A stretch of 64,000 nt of DNA from Pseudarthrobacter sp. AL07 (GTDB lineage Bacteria > Actinomycetota > Actinomycetes > Actinomycetales > Micrococcaceae), in NCBI RefSeq assembly GCF_029960665.1, contig NZ_JASBRB010000005.1:1-64000 (forward strand). The letters are read 5' to 3'. The notes beneath the pieces were generated by a model. That model did no database searches and had not been told where the DNA came from. It saw only the letters and a program-made list of their open reading frames with translations. Shown one piece after another: positions 33,414-41,404 of this stretch. Every line of letters starts with the position of its first letter. Within the stretch, counting starts at the first letter, position 1. A program made the translations under genes and the position numbers.

Positions 33414-36400
33414 CTAGAACCTCGAAACGATGGGGTCTCCGTCCGGGGACCGCTCCTCGATGAGCTTTCCGCCCAGAATACGCTCCACGGCGGCGCGTCC
33501 GAAGACGCCGGATTCCTCGATGGTTTCATCGTCCGCGCTCGGAATGTCCTGGACGTAGGTGGCGGCGGCAGCCTTGGCTGGAGCCTTGGCGCGCCCGGCT
33601 TCGGCCTCGGGGCTGTTGGACAGGCGCTGGTAAAGACTCTGCCGGGCGGCAGCAGCGGACTCGGAGGTTGCCGGTGCGGGCTGCAGGGGCACGGCTGCCG
33701 AAGTAGTCGATGCCATGGCGTATTCGCGGACTTCGGCCGGTTCTGGAACCACCGCTTTCTCCACAGGGACTGCCGGAGCCGCTGGGAGTTGGCCGGTCGA
33801 CGCCGGGCTAGGAAGCGCCGCGGTTTCTGGTGCAGGGCTTTGTGGTGCGGCTGGTTGGTGCGCAGCAACGCCTGACGTTGCGGCGACAGCCACGGGCGGC
33901 AAGCCCCAACTGGCGTCGGCCTCGGACTGGCTAACCACAGGTGACTTCTGCGGCATCTGAGCGGTGGCCGGCTCGTAGCTGGGGGCGGGAGCGGCGCTGG
34001 CGGACTCTTCAGGGACGGGCGTGTTCAGGCTTTTGCCAACGTTGGGTTCGGTACCAACAACCCACACGCCCGGAGCCTGCTCGACGGCGCGGCCCCACGG
34101 ATCCAGTGCCGAATCGGGCTGCGACGGAGCGGCAGAGGTCCTGGCCGTTGGGGAGGTTCTTGTTGCTGCAGCCTTTGAGGTACTTCGAGCAGGCCGCTTG
34201 GCGGGTGTGGCCGCCGAAGCGCCAGTCTGTGAAGGCGACAGCCGTGGCGCAGCAGGAGCCGATGGATCCCAGTCCATGGGGGGTTCCTCGTCCAGGGACG
34301 GAGCATCGTCGTCGCGCGGCGGGCCCCAGTCGTCATCGGAGTAGGCGTACGAGCCGGCAGTGGCATCAGACTCAGCCGGCTCGGACTGACCCTGGGCGGC
34401 TGGTGCCAGGGCGGACTCTGTGGCTGCCGGGGCGCTGACGGCGCCGGTGTGCTGGACAGGAGACTCCGGAGCCGCTGGGACTGTGGACGGTGCATTATCA
34501 GACGGGGCAGCGGTGGCAGGAAGTACGGCCGGTTCAGGAGTACGCGTCGCGGGGGACGGGGCAAGAGAGGGTGCGGGCGCGGTGGCATCGGCGGCAGGGG
34601 TGGAAACAGTGGAGGCAGGGGCCAGGCCCCAAGCGACATCGGCTGAACTGGCCGGGGTTTCCGGGCTAGCGGGTGCTTTTGGGTTTGGCTCAGCGCTCGC
34701 TGCACTGTTGGCGGCGCCACCGGCGACTGCGGTGATCTGGCAGTCGATGCCTACCGTTTTGTGGATCGCCTGCCGCAGGTTCTCAGCGTGGTCAGCCCGG
34801 CCAAAGGCGCCGGCCAACCCCGTGGTGCTGAAGGAAAGCGTCAGGACCTGGCCGTCAAAGGCACCTACCTGGGAGTTAGGCTCAACCAGGGCCCACGTGC
34901 TGCGTTTGATCTGGGAGAGCGTCTGCAGAACTTCCGGCCAGGCACGGCGCAGGACTTCAACATCCCCTGTCCCTGCCGCAACGGTGGCGGCGGCCGGGGC
35001 AGGAACCGCGACGGGGTCTGTGTTTGCCGGCGGGGTGGCCGGCGGAACTTCGCGGGTGGCGTCTTGCCTGGTCTCCCGGCTGGGCTGACCGGTTGCCTGC
35101 GGCGTGGAAACGGGCCGCCGGCCTGTGGACTCGTCAACCGGCCAGTCGTTGGTGCTGACCCTGGGTGGCGTCAGCGCCGGCCTGGCCGCTTCGGCCCCGA
35201 CGGCCTGTGGGCGTGCAGATTCGGGACCGGCAGCGGAGGGTGGCGAAGGCTGCTGCGCGGCAACCGGCGCCGCCGCACGTTCCGGTGTCGCGGCCGGAAC
35301 CGAAGCAACCGCGGACGCCGGAGCGGGAGCACCGACGTCGTTCCCTGCGTAGTTCAGGCGCCGCTCCACACGGTCGATCCGGGCAGCGATGCCGCGTTCG
35401 GTCTGTTCCGAACTGGGGAGCAGGATGCGGGCGCAAAGCAGCTCGAGGTGCAGCCGGGGGGACGTGGCGCCGGTCATCTCGGTCAGCGCCGTGTTGGTGA
35501 CATCAGCTGCGCGCGAAAGTTCGGAGGCCCCGAGGTTGTGCGCCTGGTTCTGGAGCCGGGCGATCTGGTCCGCCGGCATACCGCGGAGTATAACCTGGGC
35601 GCTTTCGGGCATGGCCTGGACGATGATGAGGTCGCGGAAGCGTTCCAGTAGGTCCTCGACGAAGCGGCGGGGATCGTGGCCGGTCTGCACCACGCGGTCC
35701 ACAGCCCGGAAAACGGTGGCGGCATCTGAGGCAGCCACAGCTTCCACCACGTCATCCAGCAGCGATGAGTGCGTGTAGCCGAGCAGGGCAACGGCCAGCT
35801 CGTAATTGAGGCCGGTGGGTCCGGCGCCGGCCATCAGCTGGTCCAGCACAGATAGGGAATCTCGGACGGAGCCGCCGCCGGCCCGGACCACCAGGGACAG
35901 AACGCCGGGTGCCACGGGAACGTTTTCCTGGTTGCAGAGCAGTTCCAGGTACGCCATCAGCGGCTCCGGCGGGACAAGCCGGAAAGGGTAGTGGTGCGTG
36001 CGGGAGCGGATGGTGCCGATGACCTTGTCCGGCTCCGTGGTGGCGAAGATGAACTTGATATGCTCCGGCGGCTCTTCAACGATTTTCAGCAGGGCGTTGA
36101 ACCCGGCGGAGGTGACCATGTGGGCCTCGTCGATGATGAAAATCTTGTAACGGTCGCGGACCGGAGCGTACGTTGCGCGTTCGCGGAGGTCGCGGGCGTC
36201 GTCCACGCCACCGTGGCTGGCGGCGTCGATCTCGATGACGTCCAGGGAGCCTGAGCCGCCGCGTGCCAGTTCAATGCAGCTGGGGCACGTCCCACAGGGA
36301 GTATCCGTAGGGCCTTGGGCGCAGTTGAGGCAGCGGGCCAGGATGCGGGCGGAGGTGGTCTTTCCGCAACCGCGGGGGCCGGAGAAGAGATAGGCGTGAT

Positions 36401-36518
36401 TGACGCGGTTTTTCCGCAGCGCCGTCATCAGCGGCTCCGTGACATGTTCCTGCCCGATAACGTCAGCGAAAGAGTCCGGGCGGTACCTGCGGTAAAGGGC
36501 GGTGGTAGTAACAGTCAC
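33414..36518 (-). CDS. dnaX: DNA polymerase III subunit gamma/tau
   Basis: A 1034-residue clamp-loader ATPase. Walker A GPRGCGKTT is at 47-55, the zinc Cys are 66, 75, 78 and 81, Walker B and sensor segments are FIIDEAHMVT and IKFIFATTEPDKV. The AAA+ and collar domains end near 370. The rest, more than 600 residues, is Ala/Pro/Thr-rich and low-complexity, with a more conserved block near 530-610 (VEVLRRAWPEVLQTLSQIKR), and is the actinobacterial tau extension. The GTG start lies six bases after TAGGGT, so the transcript appears leaderless. The SRP RNA lies upstream and recR downstream. Confidence 0.97.
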   Translation of the reverse strand: MTVTTTALYRRYRPDSFADVIGQEHVTEPLMTALRKNRVNHAYLFSGPRGCGKTTSARILARCLNCAQGPTDTPCGTCPSCIELARGGSGSLDVIEIDAASHGGVDDARDLRERATYAPVRDRYKIFIIDEAHMVTSAGFNALLKIVEEPPEHIKFIFATTEPDKVIGTIRSRTHHYPFRLVPPEPLMAYLELLCNQENVPVAPGVLSLVVRAGGGSVRDSLSVLDQLMAGAGPTGLNYELAVALLGYTHSSLLDDVVEAVAASDAATVFRAVDRVVQTGHDPRRFVEDLLERFRDLIIVQAMPESAQVILRGMPADQIARLQNQAHNLGASELSRAADVTNTALTEMTGATSPRLHLELLCARILLPSSEQTERGIAARIDRVERRLNYAGNDVGAPAPASAVASVPAATPERAAAPVAAQQPSPPSAAGPESARPQAVGAEAARPALTPPRVSTNDWPVDESTGRRPVSTPQATGQPSRETRQDATREVPPATPPANTDPVAVPAPAAATVAAGTGDVEVLRRAWPEVLQTLSQIKRSTWALVEPNSQVGAFDGQVLTLSFSTTGLAGAFGRADHAENLRQAIHKTVGIDCQITAVAGGAANSAASAEPNPKAPASPETPASSADVAWGLAPASTVSTPAADATAPAPSLAPSPATRTPEPAVLPATAAPSDNAPSTVPAAPESPVQHTGAVSAPAATESALAPAAQGQSEPAESDATAGSYAYSDDDWGPPRDDDAPSLDEEPPMDWDPSAPAAPRLSPSQTGASAATPAKRPARSTSKAAATRTSPTARTSAAPSQPDSALDPWGRAVEQAPGVWVVGTEPNVGKSLNTPVPEESASAAPAPSYEPATAQMPQKSPVVSQSEADASWGLPPVAVAATSGVAAHQPAAPQSPAPETAALPSPASTGQLPAAPAVPVEKAVVPEPAEVREYAMASTTSAAVPLQPAPATSESAAAARQSLYQRLSNSPEAEAGRAKAPAKAAAATYVQDIPSADDETIEESGVFGRAAVERILGGKLIEERSPDGDPIVSRF

Positions 36519-36524
36519 GAGAAG

Positions 36525-36530
36525 ACCCTA
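36525..36530 (-). promoter_or_regulatory. Leaderless -10 box before dnaX
   Basis: TAGGGT on the minus strand ends six bases before the GTG start at 36518. Confidence 0.6.
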
Positions 36531-36573
36531 CCAATCCGGGCAGACATCCTGCCGCCCTGTGGGGGAATAGTAA

Positions 36574-36662
36574 AGACCCCCCATGCACCCGCCAGAGCCC
36601 GTTTACCCTTGCTACCTTCCGGTCCTGGGGGAGTTCAACAGGATGACGCCACATGAGGGGCC
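36574..36662 (-). ncRNA. ffs: Signal recognition particle RNA (small bacterial type)
   Basis: The minus strand carries the SRP domain IV signature CAGGACCGGAAGGTAGCAAGG. Flanking halves pair: CCCCTCATG at the 5' end (from 36660) with the CATGGGGGG region at the 3' end (to 36576). This is the small 4.5S-type RNA that binds Ffh and targets membrane proteins. It lies directly upstream of dnaX in the same direction. The ends are estimated from the outer pairing. Confidence 0.9.
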
Positions 36663-36811
36663 GCAGACAAGTTTACCCGAAGATTCGGGAAGGTCTGGAC
36701 GGCCCCGGTGGCGGCCGGCCGCGGTTCCTTTTGCGGTTCAAAGCCCGCAGGTAATCCCCGGCTGGACATAGGCAGCAATTTCCATTGCTTATCCGGCGGA
36801 TAGGGCCGATC

Positions 36812-36940
36812 ATGGATATGTACACCGATTGGGGCAATCTCAAGGTTGTGAGCTGCGGGGCCTGGCTGGAGGGCCGGACCCGGCAGCTCAACGGCGTATC
36901 GGAGGAATGGGCGCATTGGGGGCGTCCATTTTTACGTTAA
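36812..36940 (+). CDS. Possible 42-residue protein, weak candidate
   Basis: ATG to TAA, 42 codons, starting MDMYTDWGNLKVVSCGAWLE, Trp-rich (four Trp). GGATAGGG lies about eight bases upstream as a possible ribosome site. The composition is more protein-like than most short frames here, but codon choice is mixed (one TTA near the end) and no family is recognised. It may simply be intergenic sequence. Confidence 0.25.
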   Translation: MDMYTDWGNLKVVSCGAWLEGRTRQLNGVSEEWAHWGRPFLR

Positions 36941-36993
36941 GCAGCCAAATGAAGTCCGGGTTGCGCGCCCGCGGTAATAGCCCGAAGGACCAA

Positions 36994-37023
36994 TTGGGCG
37001 ATGCCGGAAAGTTCAGGTAGTCT
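36994..37023 (+). promoter_or_regulatory. tRNA-Ser promoter
   Basis: TTGGGC (36994-36999), an 18-base spacer, and TAGTCT (37018-37023), about 28 bases before the mature tRNA 5' end. Confidence 0.6.
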
Positions 37024-37051
37024 AGTGTCTGCTTTTGATTCAGAAGCAGCT

Positions 37052-37139
37052 GGAGAATTCGCCTAGCGGCCTATGGCGCACGCCTGGAACGCGTGTTGGG
37101 TTAACGCCCTCGGGGGTTCAAATCCCCCATTCTCCGCCA
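37052..37139 (+). tRNA. tRNA-Ser (GGA anticodon, reads UCC)
   Basis: Acceptor stem GGAGAAT pairs with ATTCTCC, followed by discriminator G and an encoded CCA (37137-37139). The anticodon loop reads CTGGAAC. A long variable arm between anticodon and T arms, and T loop GGTTCAAATCC, mark it as a class II serine tRNA of 88 bases. A terminator follows. Confidence 0.97.
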
Positions 37140-37142
37140 GCA

Positions 37143-37184
37143 AAAAACCCGGTCCTGACCTCGTCAGGGCCGGGTTTTTGTTTT
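37143..37184 (+). terminator. tRNA-Ser terminator
   Basis: The arms 37143-37159 and 37163-37179 (AAAAACCCGG...CCGGGTTTTT) pair with one wobble around a 3-base loop, then TTTTTGTTTTG. Confidence 0.9.
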
Positions 37185-37242
37185 GCTCCAGCCAGGCGCT
37201 GACAGGTGACTGGAGTCCAGCTTCCCTGCCCAGCTGTCCGGG

Positions 37243-38160
37243 TCAGCTGCCCGCATAGCCAAGGCGGCGGAGGCGCTCCCGGGCCGCCTGCTCGCTGGGT
37301 CCAGGCCCGCGTCCAAGGGCAAGATGTACGACGCCGAGAGTCGCCTTCGTAGCCAGCCTCACGGGGAGCGGGAACGGACCCAGCCGGGGGACCTGGAGCC
37401 CCAGCATCAGGCGGTACTTCGGTTCCAGGCTGTAGACGGCGCCGGCGAAGATGATCCGGTAGCCAGGACGCAGCAGCGGGTGCAGCGGCGGGTTGCGGAT
37501 GAACTCGATGGTCTCGGCAACCCTGCTGTCCGCGACCAGCTCACCGTTGTTATACCAGCGGTCCAGTTGCTCCCGCATTTCGGCCTCGCTCAGGGGTGGA
37601 TCGCCTATGCCCATCAGCCGCCCGGCCTGGGCCCACTCGCGCACATAGGCGTCCGGGCCGCCGGGGATCGCGGCACCCCAGATTTTGTGGGCCGCGAGGA
37701 AGGCGTCCACGAACGCGATGTGGACCCAGCGGGCGAGTTCCGGATCGTTGGCCGAGTAGCTCCGCTCGCCGCCGTGCCCGTCACCGTAATTTCCCTGAAC
37801 AGGCTCGTGTAGGCGACGGACCCTGGCGGAAGCCTCGTCTGCGGCGGTCTGCGGGCCATAGGTGACAGTGAAGATCCATCGGATGGTCCGGGCCAGCCGG
37901 CTCAGCGGATCTGCGCGGAAGTCGGAGTGCTCGTGGATTCCCGCCAGCGCTCCCGGATGCAAGGCCTGCATCAGGAGCGCGCGGACCCCGGCCACAATCG
38001 TGGTCATGGAGCCATGCACCGCCCAGACGGCCGAGCCAGGCAGGTGATAGCCGGCGTCGTCCCCGTCGGCCAGCCGCGGAACCCACGCGGGCGGGCCGTC
38101 CGTGCTGCCGGTGAATACCCGTTTGATTTCGCCCTGCCATTCCCTGAGGAAATTTCGCAT
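37243..38160 (-). CDS. DUF2236 (MpaB/rubber-oxygenase-like) protein
   Basis: A 305-residue soluble protein. SAVWAVHGSMTTIVAGVRAL, LMQALHPGALAGIHEHSDF and ARWVHIAFVDAFLAAHKIWG are hallmarks of DUF2236, the fold of latex-clearing protein and of the oxygenase MpaB, where such His residues bind haem. The substrate is not predictable. GAGAAT lies six bases before the ATG, one base away from the leaderless -10 pattern. A 14-base palindrome lies 39 bases upstream. It is convergent with tRNA-Ser. Confidence 0.85.
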   Translation of the reverse strand: MRNFLREWQGEIKRVFTGSTDGPPAWVPRLADGDDAGYHLPGSAVWAVHGSMTTIVAGVRALLMQALHPGALAGIHEHSDFRADPLSRLARTIRWIFTVTYGPQTAADEASARVRRLHEPVQGNYGDGHGGERSYSANDPELARWVHIAFVDAFLAAHKIWGAAIPGGPDAYVREWAQAGRLMGIGDPPLSEAEMREQLDRWYNNGELVADSRVAETIEFIRNPPLHPLLRPGYRIIFAGAVYSLEPKYRLMLGLQVPRLGPFPLPVRLATKATLGVVHLALGRGPGPSEQAARERLRRLGYAGS

Positions 38161-38198
38161 GCCACCATTCTCTCCCAGAACCCGGCGGGCATGCTTTG

Positions 38199-38212
38199 AT
38201 GTGGATCCACAT
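38199..38212. promoter_or_regulatory. Perfect 14-base palindrome upstream of the DUF2236 gene
   Basis: ATGTGGATCCACAT is perfectly palindromic. It lies about 39 bases upstream of the DUF2236 start, near its expected -35 region, and 114 bases before the M23 peptidase gene. It is a possible operator for either. Confidence 0.4.
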
Positions 38213-38325
38213 AATATCCGCAGCCGTACCGGCGCGGGGGTTCACATGCACGGGGCTTTGTGGTCCCATGAAGTGGTAAAGTCCGTCTGGATCCGGGGTC
38301 TGGCGGGCCAACCCGAGAGTAGCGA

Positions 38326-39666
38326 GTGGGCAATCATTGGGGATCCGGCCGGGCGAAGGAGCCTGCGGGCGGCTGCGTCTTGGCTGTGCGCGTCCTGGCC
38401 GCCAGTGCCGTTGTTGCCGCGTCCCTCTTCGCCGCCGGATTCCCTGGAACGCCCCCCATTGAACACAGCCTGGCTTCGCCGGTCGGTGCCGGGCACGTTG
38501 GCCTGCCTGGGCTGGCCGGTGCTTACCTGACGGACAGCCGGGCTTTGGTTCCGTTCAACCGCACACTGGTCAGGACCATCGCCAAGGGCGGAAGCGCTCC
38601 GCTCAATGTGGCCTCGGCAGGGCTCACGCGCCCGCCGGAGGGGTCCCTCATGGCGCCCCTGGAACTCCTCATCCCAAGCTCTCCTTTCGGGTTCAGGGTC
38701 AGCCCGATCACCGGTGCGGGCGGCGACTTCCACCTGGGCCAGGACTTCGCTGCAGGCTGCGGCACCAGGGTCTATTCGGCCGACGCCGGCGTGGTCCGGG
38801 CCGCCGGCTGGCACCCCTGGGGCGGCGGGAACCGCGTGGAAATAGACCACGGCAACGGGCTGATCACCACGTACAACCACCTGGAGGCCGTCGCAGTCAG
38901 GACCGGGGACTCCGTGCAGGTGGGGCAGGTCATTGCCCGGGTAGGCACTACCGGATGGTCCACGGGCTGCCATCTGCATTTCGAAACCATCCTCCACGGC
39001 AAGCACACCAGCCCGCTGAACTGGACACTCCTCCCAATTCGTCAGGTGGACATGCTCGCGGACCTAGCCATGGTCAGCTATGACGCCAAATCCGCAGCTG
39101 ACGGCGCGCAACGCTGGGCCATCCCGGTCGCCGAGGACAACAGCCACACGGTCCTTGGCGGCGAAGAGGAACTGTCCGAAGCGCCCCTTGTGGACGGAAC
39201 GCTGCCCGCGACAGAACCGCAGGGCGAGGCACCCACGGGGGCGCCGTCGTCGGACGCTACCTCGCCGGAATCCGCATCGCCGGACCCCAGCGCGACGGAA
39301 ACAGCGACCGAAACAGCCACTTCGACGGCGTCACCTTCCACGACGTTTTCCTCGCCCGGGGCAACGCCGACGCCTACGGGCACCTCAAGCGACACGCCGA
39401 CGACGACGTCACCCACCCCCAAGGGCACGTCGCCTGCGCCGACGAGCGCGTCCCTAACTCCGACGCCCACTGTCTCCAGGTCATGGCCGTTCATGCCTAC
39501 CTCGCGCACAACGCCGGCACCGGCGCCAGCGGTGGAGCCACCGGCCACAACGAGTACAGAGTCCTCGGCGGAAACAGCGTCGTCCTCGCTTACAACTGCA
39601 GCCACAGCTACAACCACCGCCACGCCTGGTGACACCGCAACCGGGTCCGAGCCGGCGGGACCCTGA
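38326..39666 (+). CDS. Secreted M23 family metallopeptidase
   Basis: A 446-residue exported protein. A signal-like segment (about 18-40, AVRVLAASAVVAASLFAAG) precedes an uncharacterised region, then an M23/LytM domain (about 120-245). Zinc ligands are the H and D of FHLGQDFAAGCGTR and the H of CHLHFETILHG, with HLEAV between. M23 enzymes cut peptidoglycan cross-links. From about 285 the tail is Ser/Thr/Pro/Ala-rich, a wall-spanning or disordered region. The GTG start at 38326 has only a weak ribosome site, and a TTG or GTG near 38380-38386 is possible. Confidence 0.85.
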   Translation: MGNHWGSGRAKEPAGGCVLAVRVLAASAVVAASLFAAGFPGTPPIEHSLASPVGAGHVGLPGLAGAYLTDSRALVPFNRTLVRTIAKGGSAPLNVASAGLTRPPEGSLMAPLELLIPSSPFGFRVSPITGAGGDFHLGQDFAAGCGTRVYSADAGVVRAAGWHPWGGGNRVEIDHGNGLITTYNHLEAVAVRTGDSVQVGQVIARVGTTGWSTGCHLHFETILHGKHTSPLNWTLLPIRQVDMLADLAMVSYDAKSAADGAQRWAIPVAEDNSHTVLGGEEELSEAPLVDGTLPATEPQGEAPTGAPSSDATSPESASPDPSATETATETATSTASPSTTFSSPGATPTPTGTSSDTPTTTSPTPKGTSPAPTSASLTPTPTVSRSWPFMPTSRTTPAPAPAVEPPATTSTESSAETASSSLTTAATATTTATPGDTATGSEPAGP

Positions 39667-39747
39667 CGGGAAACTCCCAGACTGCACCCGTACCCTTGAT
39701 GGTTGGCAACGGATCACCTGCATGACCAACCTTTCAAGGACGGCGCT

Positions 39748-40275
39748 GTGACAGACCTGTACACCATTCCCCTTACCCTCAACGACGGCACCGAAACCGA
39801 TTTCGACCGGTTCAAGGGCAACGTGGTGATGGTGGTGAACGTGGCGTCAAAGTGCGGGTTCACTCCTCAGTACGCGGGCCTCGAGACGCTCTACGAGAAG
39901 TTCCGGGACCGCGGCTTCGACCTACTCGGAGTCCCGTGCAACCAATTCGCCGGCCAGGAGCCAGGCAACGACAGCGAGATCGCCGAGTTCTGCGAGCGGA
40001 ATTTTGGTGTCACCTTCCCGCTGACGGCCAAGGCCAACGTGCGGGGCAAGGACCAGCATCCGCTCTATGCCGAGCTGACGAAGTTTAAAACCAGTGTGCT
40101 GCCCGGCCTGGTGAAATGGAACTTTGAAAAGTTTCTGGTCAACCGCAAGGGCGACGTGGTGGCACGCTTCGCGCCCACGGTCGAACCGGACTCCGCCGAA
40201 GTCATCGATGCCATAGAAATGGCACTGGCCGAATTCGACGGACCGGCGCCCACAACTGGACTTTCCAGGCCTTAA
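39748..40275 (+). CDS. Glutathione peroxidase family protein
   Basis: A 175-residue peroxidase. The peroxidatic Cys is in NVASKCGFTPQY, Gln in CNQFAGQEPG and Trp in VKWNFEKFLV, completing the catalytic tetrad region with Asn. Actinobacteria use mycothiol, not glutathione, so members such as this probably take electrons from thioredoxin. No selenocysteine is used. GTG at 39748 with AAGGA eight bases upstream is preferred over a longer frame. Confidence 0.92.
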   Translation: MTDLYTIPLTLNDGTETDFDRFKGNVVMVVNVASKCGFTPQYAGLETLYEKFRDRGFDLLGVPCNQFAGQEPGNDSEIAEFCERNFGVTFPLTAKANVRGKDQHPLYAELTKFKTSVLPGLVKWNFEKFLVNRKGDVVARFAPTVEPDSAEVIDAIEMALAEFDGPAPTTGLSRP

Positions 40276-40395
40276 TTCTTAATTTTTTCCAACTGGCCGC
40301 AATAATTTACCCACAGTTTGCCAATTGTCTGATTGGATAATAGTTACTGAAGGGTAGAAGGGAAACGCCGTTTCCCACCAACCACAGAGGCAGCA

Positions 40396-41328
40396 ATGAA
40401 GCACATCGAGGCCGAACACCCCCGGCCACGCCACTTCCTTCTCCACCTGAGCGACCCCCACTTGTTGGGAGGTCCGGATCCCCTTCACGGCGCAGTCGAC
40501 AGCGAAGCAAAGCTCATTCAGCTTTTCGAAGAGGTCAGGGCTTCCGGTGCCCGGCCCGAGGCCGTGATCTTCACGGGCGACCTCGCTGACCGGGGCGACC
40601 CTGAAGCTTACGCAAAGCTCCGGGCAATCGTCGATCCCGCCTGCGAAGACTTGGGCGCCCAAGTCATCTGGGCGATGGGCAACCACGACAACCGCGCCAA
40701 CTTCCGGACCGGGCTGCTGGACGAGCAGGCGAGCGATGCACCGGTCGATCGAAGCTACTTCATCAACGGCCTGCGCATCATCACCATGGACACCTCGGTC
40801 CCCGGGTACCACCACGGCGAGCTAAGCCCGTCACAGCTGGGGTGGCTCACTCGCCAGCTGGATACCCCGGCCCCCGACGGCACCATCCTGGCGCTCCACC
40901 ATCCGCCGGTCCCATCGGTCCTTGACCTTGCCGTGCTCGTGGAACTGCGGGATCAGGCAAGCCTGGCGTCTGTGGTCCGCAACTCCGACGTCCGGACCAT
41001 TCTTGCCGGGCATCTGCACTACTCGACCACCGCCACCTTTGCGGGGATTCCCGTCTCTGTCGCCTCGGCAACGTGCTACACCCAGGATCTCAACGTCGCC
41101 GTCGGCGGTACCCGCGGCCGGGACGGCGGGCAGGCCTTTAACCTGGTGCACGTCTACGAGCACACCATTGTCCATTCCGTGGTTCCGCTGGGCAGCGCAG
41201 CCACCGTAGGCGAGCATGTCACCGCGGAAATGACTGCCGAGCGACTGGCCGCCGCGGGCGTCAGCATCCCTGACCACGCGAAAACAGGAGGCGTCAGGAA
41301 GGTAGCCCTTCCCTACCACGCTGTCTAG
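40396..41328 (+). CDS. Metallophosphoesterase, class III cyclic-nucleotide phosphodiesterase-like
   Basis: A 310-residue cytoplasmic enzyme with the five metal motifs of the calcineurin-like fold: [30 protein letters not shown] and LAGHLHYS. The order and spacing fit CpdA/Rv0805-type 3',5'-cyclic-AMP phosphodiesterases, though glycerophosphodiesterases share the fold. GAGGCAGCA precedes the ATG. The AT-rich 120-base gap upstream holds its promoter: TTGCCA at 40318 is a possible -35, but no -10 is at ideal spacing. Confidence 0.85.
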   Translation: MKHIEAEHPRPRHFLLHLSDPHLLGGPDPLHGAVDSEAKLIQLFEEVRASGARPEAVIFTGDLADRGDPEAYAKLRAIVDPACEDLGAQVIWAMGNHDNRANFRTGLLDEQASDAPVDRSYFINGLRIITMDTSVPGYHHGELSPSQLGWLTRQLDTPAPDGTILALHHPPVPSVLDLAVLVELRDQASLASVVRNSDVRTILAGHLHYSTTATFAGIPVSVASATCYTQDLNVAVGGTRGRDGGQAFNLVHVYEHTIVHSVVPLGSAATVGEHVTAEMTAERLAAAGVSIPDHAKTGGVRKVALPYHAV

Positions 41329-41404
41329 CCCTGATCGGCGGCCGGGCATGAGCCCCAGCGCCGGTGGATTAGCGCCAGCGTGCCTGACGTTGGTCCACCC
41401 CACC

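Larger units (their letters stand above)
36663..37051. other. Intergenic region between ffs and tRNA-Ser
   Basis: These 389 bases hold the divergent promoters of ffs (minus) and tRNA-Ser (plus). A short open frame at 36812-36940 is listed separately as a weak candidate. A promoter for the tRNA is at 36994-37023. I see no repeat family member here. Confidence 0.5.
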
